A stretch of 64,000 nucleotides of DNA from Suillus spraguei (Eukaryota; Basidiomycota; Agaricomycetes; Boletales; Suillaceae), in contig JABCPU010000079.1 of NCBI GenBank assembly GCA_016800925.1, positions 62,001 to 126,000 of the forward strand, in the 5' to 3' direction. This document shows, one piece after another, positions 61,667 through 64,000 of this stretch. A model generated the notes under the pieces. The model saw only the letters and a program-made list of their open reading frames with translations, did not search any database and was not told where the DNA came from. Within the stretch, counting starts at the first letter, position 1, and every line of letters begins with the position of its first letter. Position numbers and translations under genes: made by a program.

Positions 61667-64000
61667 TCAGGACGCTATCTCGAAGGCGTGGTGATCAGCA
61701 TATTTGTTGACATAAAATGAGTCAAAAGTATCAAGAGAATGGTAAAACTTGAGGGTGTGAGGAATATACTCGGAACCGTAGATAGGTATCAGGTGTGCTG
61801 CACGGAAGACCGTCTCGATATGAATAACCGCAATATTCTTCGAGCCGTCCTCGTGGAAGCTTGGAGCGACCATCCACATACCAGTGTTTTCATCAGGATC
61901 ATCGCCGATCTTCTCAAACCAGTGTATGAGAGCGCATGGATACACTTCCCAGTTGTGGTTAAATGAAAAGAAACAAATGACTCTTGCAACTTCGAGTCCT
62001 CGCATCCCTTCAGCATCTGAACCAGTATTGATGAATATACAATCATTGCGTGGGTACTCGTTCCGCCAGAGTGGACATGTGCGAATGTGTTCGCGTCGCA
62101 TGCCACCAATGCCACTTGGATCACTGGGGGCGTGAAACGTCGCAGCAGCAGAATTGAAGACACGAAGCTTCCCTTCATGGCGAGGTAATCGAGCAGCTGG
62201 GATGTCTTCAGGGTTGCGGGCATCATCCGGATTGAGCTGGGAGAACAGAAAGTGACGAATGAGGCGTCGTAGATCTGGAACGGCAACTTCATGTGCCAAT
62301 GCTGCTACTGTCTGAGCCCGTTTTCATTCTATGTGATACAGTGGTGAGGATCAAGTTTAAACATTGCAGGAGGTTACTTACGGGGAGTTCTCGCGAGTGC
62401 TACAGAAGCGAGTACCGTTGGACCATCAACTATTTCGCCGTCGTCAATGTCGATTCCAGGTTGTGGTTCAACCACATCGGCATCTGGTTGCAGTGCAATA
62501 TCAGGGACGACTCGTTCATTTTCATCTGCCAATGTATATTGTTGTTGAGTATGCGAGAAGACGGTCAGAGAAAGAAACATTCAGACTTACCGAGAGCAGC
62601 TAATGCACTTGTTAAGATAGTGCCAGTGAGCATCCCTCGCGCATCAAAGTCCACGCGGGATGCTGCGAGCTTATCAAGGCGCTGATTGGTCACAAGCATC
62701 TGACCAAGAGCATTGTGCCTGCTTGACCACCGCCAAGGCTCCTTTACTGCCTTGATGTGCTTTGATTCTGTTATTGATGAGCATAGTCCGTTTGGGGCAC
62801 CAAAGAGTCGGATCATGTCCGAGTAGTGAGTCATTGAGTGCTGACGGGGGAGCGAGAAGGTGGGAACGACAACATCAAATACCTTGCGATATTGATGAAA
62901 ACGACGAAGTGCATCTTGGATTTGAGTCAAGGTATCTTTGGTAATGACATTGCGCCGGACAAGGTAACAGAATTCCAACAACGCACGAAATGCGCATACC
63001 ATGTCTTGAGGTACGTGGCCTTCGATAGCTGGAAGAAAAACTTTCATCAGCGCTTTCGAATCATCGCCTGTCCACTGTTTAAAGTCGTGACCTTGAGGAA
63101 ATCGTCGTAGACCAGAGAATGATGCTACAGCAGCAACTCTAACATGTTGTTAGAGAATGTCATTAAGTAAACAAGCGAGGCGACATACCTGCGATCTATG
63201 TCGCTCATGATCTCCTCGGCCCGTCTGGTTCCATGCACAGCCTTGAGGTATTTCGCCACCCAGTTGACAAGATGGTCTTTGAAAGCCCCTTTAATGAGCT
63301 GGTGGAGAAGGTCAAATGACAGCAACTCGTGGATGTCAGCTCGGGGAAAGTCGTTAGTGAATGGCTATAAGAAACAAATCAGTGTGGTATTGAAGAGCGA
63401 GCTATTCCACTCACGACAAGATCGCCAATGAGACCATATTCATCCCACAATATATCCGCGTGTAGTTCGTCAATCAAGAAATCAGTGTGCTCGCGACAGC
63501 GGTATCTACCACCACTATCAAGGTCCGTGCGAACTGCAATGCATCTGCATGAAGTATCAGTACCAATGGATGTTGACTGCAAATTCCAATACTCACTTCG
63601 GGCACCAATGTTTGACAACACAGGATAGCACGAGTTGTTCCTCGTAATCCGCTATGTAGGGTCCTAGACTGTATATAACGCGCCGGAAATGGCCATCTCC
63701 ACAGCGCACGACCTCATACATGGTCATAACAGGTTTGAGGCTGGAGAGAATCGCAGACAGAGAGCTGTGAAATAGCTGGCGGCGGAAGATACGAAATACG
63801 TCGTCTTTAGCATGCTTCTTGTCAGCTGTAACATAGCTCAGATGAATAATAAAATTTAAAATATGAACATACATACTTTTAGGAATGGCGAGGAAACCGA
63901 TGATTACGAGGGCATCACGGTGTGCACGCCGTACATTGTTGCGTACGTTACCAATCGAGGCATAGAGGGGGTAGTATTCATTATTGCCGGTGCCCACAGA
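61667..64000 (-). mobile_element. Plavaka (CACTA-like) transposase gene, 5' end outside window
   Basis: Matches the C-terminal half of Plavaka transposases, abundant in agaricomycetes. Visible are GTGNNEYYPLYASIGNVRNN, VRRAHRDALVIIGFLAIPK, DDVFRIFRRQLFHSSLSAIL, MYEVVRCGDGHFRRVIYSLG, PYIADYEEQLVLSCVVKHWC-PKC, DIHELLSFDLLHQLIKGAFK, FCYLVRRNVITKDTLTQIQD and the tail CALIHWFEKIGDDPDENTGM ending at 61667. At least five short introns. The gene continues beyond the right edge. No obvious frameshift is seen in the visible part. Terminal inverted repeats were not located in the window. It sits 100 bp upstream (in transcription order) of the second mosaic, on the same strand. Confidence 0.88.

Overview
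This window is nuclear DNA of a filamentous basidiomycete, most likely a mushroom-forming agaricomycete. Protein-coding genes are cut by many 45-65 bp GT..AG introns, and both strands are used. The gene content is typical of that group: a Crinkler-type effector with a kinase tail, a NACHT fragment, a cytochrome P450, a GDSL esterase, a pepsin-like protease, and Plavaka, hAT, Harbinger and Tc1 transposons. No rRNA, convincing tRNA, prophage or CRISPR was seen. The window is ordinary euchromatin in the middle and transposon- and repeat-damaged at both ends.

Layout. 1-5.5 kb: AT-rich, no recognisable gene. 5.5-7.56 kb: a minisatellite built from a 21-bp unit nested in ~200-240 bp higher-order units. 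7.57-8.11 kb: a duplicated scrap of a Sec23 gene interrupted by a dispersed minisatellite element. 9.4-17.5 kb: a head-to-tail mosaic, all on the minus strand, of damaged pieces of five unrelated housekeeping genes (PP2C phosphatase, REV1, histidyl-tRNA synthetase, SEC23, amidase). It is capped upstream by a 1408-bp Tc1/mariner relic. 19.4-22.8 kb: a truncated cysteine-rich membrane protein gene, a second copy of the minisatellite element, a NACHT scrap and a kinase scrap.

22.9-31.6 kb holds well-preserved genes: GDSL esterase, a multipass membrane protein, a leukotriene-A4-hydrolase/aminopeptidase divergent from MAD2, and a BEM46 hydrolase convergent with MAD2. At 33.2 kb there is a very small (27-residue) metallothionein-like gene with a TATA box and two introns. 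34-36 kb: a frameshifted P-loop GTPase gene. 37-41.3 kb: an aspartic protease, and a Crinkler protein with nuclease-like and kinase domains. 41.8-43.8 kb: a cytochrome P450. 44.9-52.6 kb: a small DMAC1-like membrane protein, a C2H2 zinc-finger protein, a VHS-GAT sorting adaptor, an unassigned coding-like stretch, and a 2-oxoglutarate/Fe(II) oxygenase.

53.1-57.3 kb is a complete PIF/Harbinger transposon (TTA target duplication, transposase plus Myb/SANT-like gene). It is itself interrupted by a 1299-bp hAT element with an 8-bp target duplication. 58.8-61.6 kb is a second gene-fragment mosaic (SNF2 piece, eEF2 piece, P4-ATPase piece, eEF2 piece, transcription-factor piece), again all on one strand. 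It lies directly behind a Plavaka (CACTA-like) transposase gene that runs off the right end.

The most unusual content is the pair of same-strand gene-fragment mosaics, particularly the in-frame eEF2::P4-ATPase::eEF2 chimera, together with the tiny metallothionein gene and the minisatellite element found in two places.
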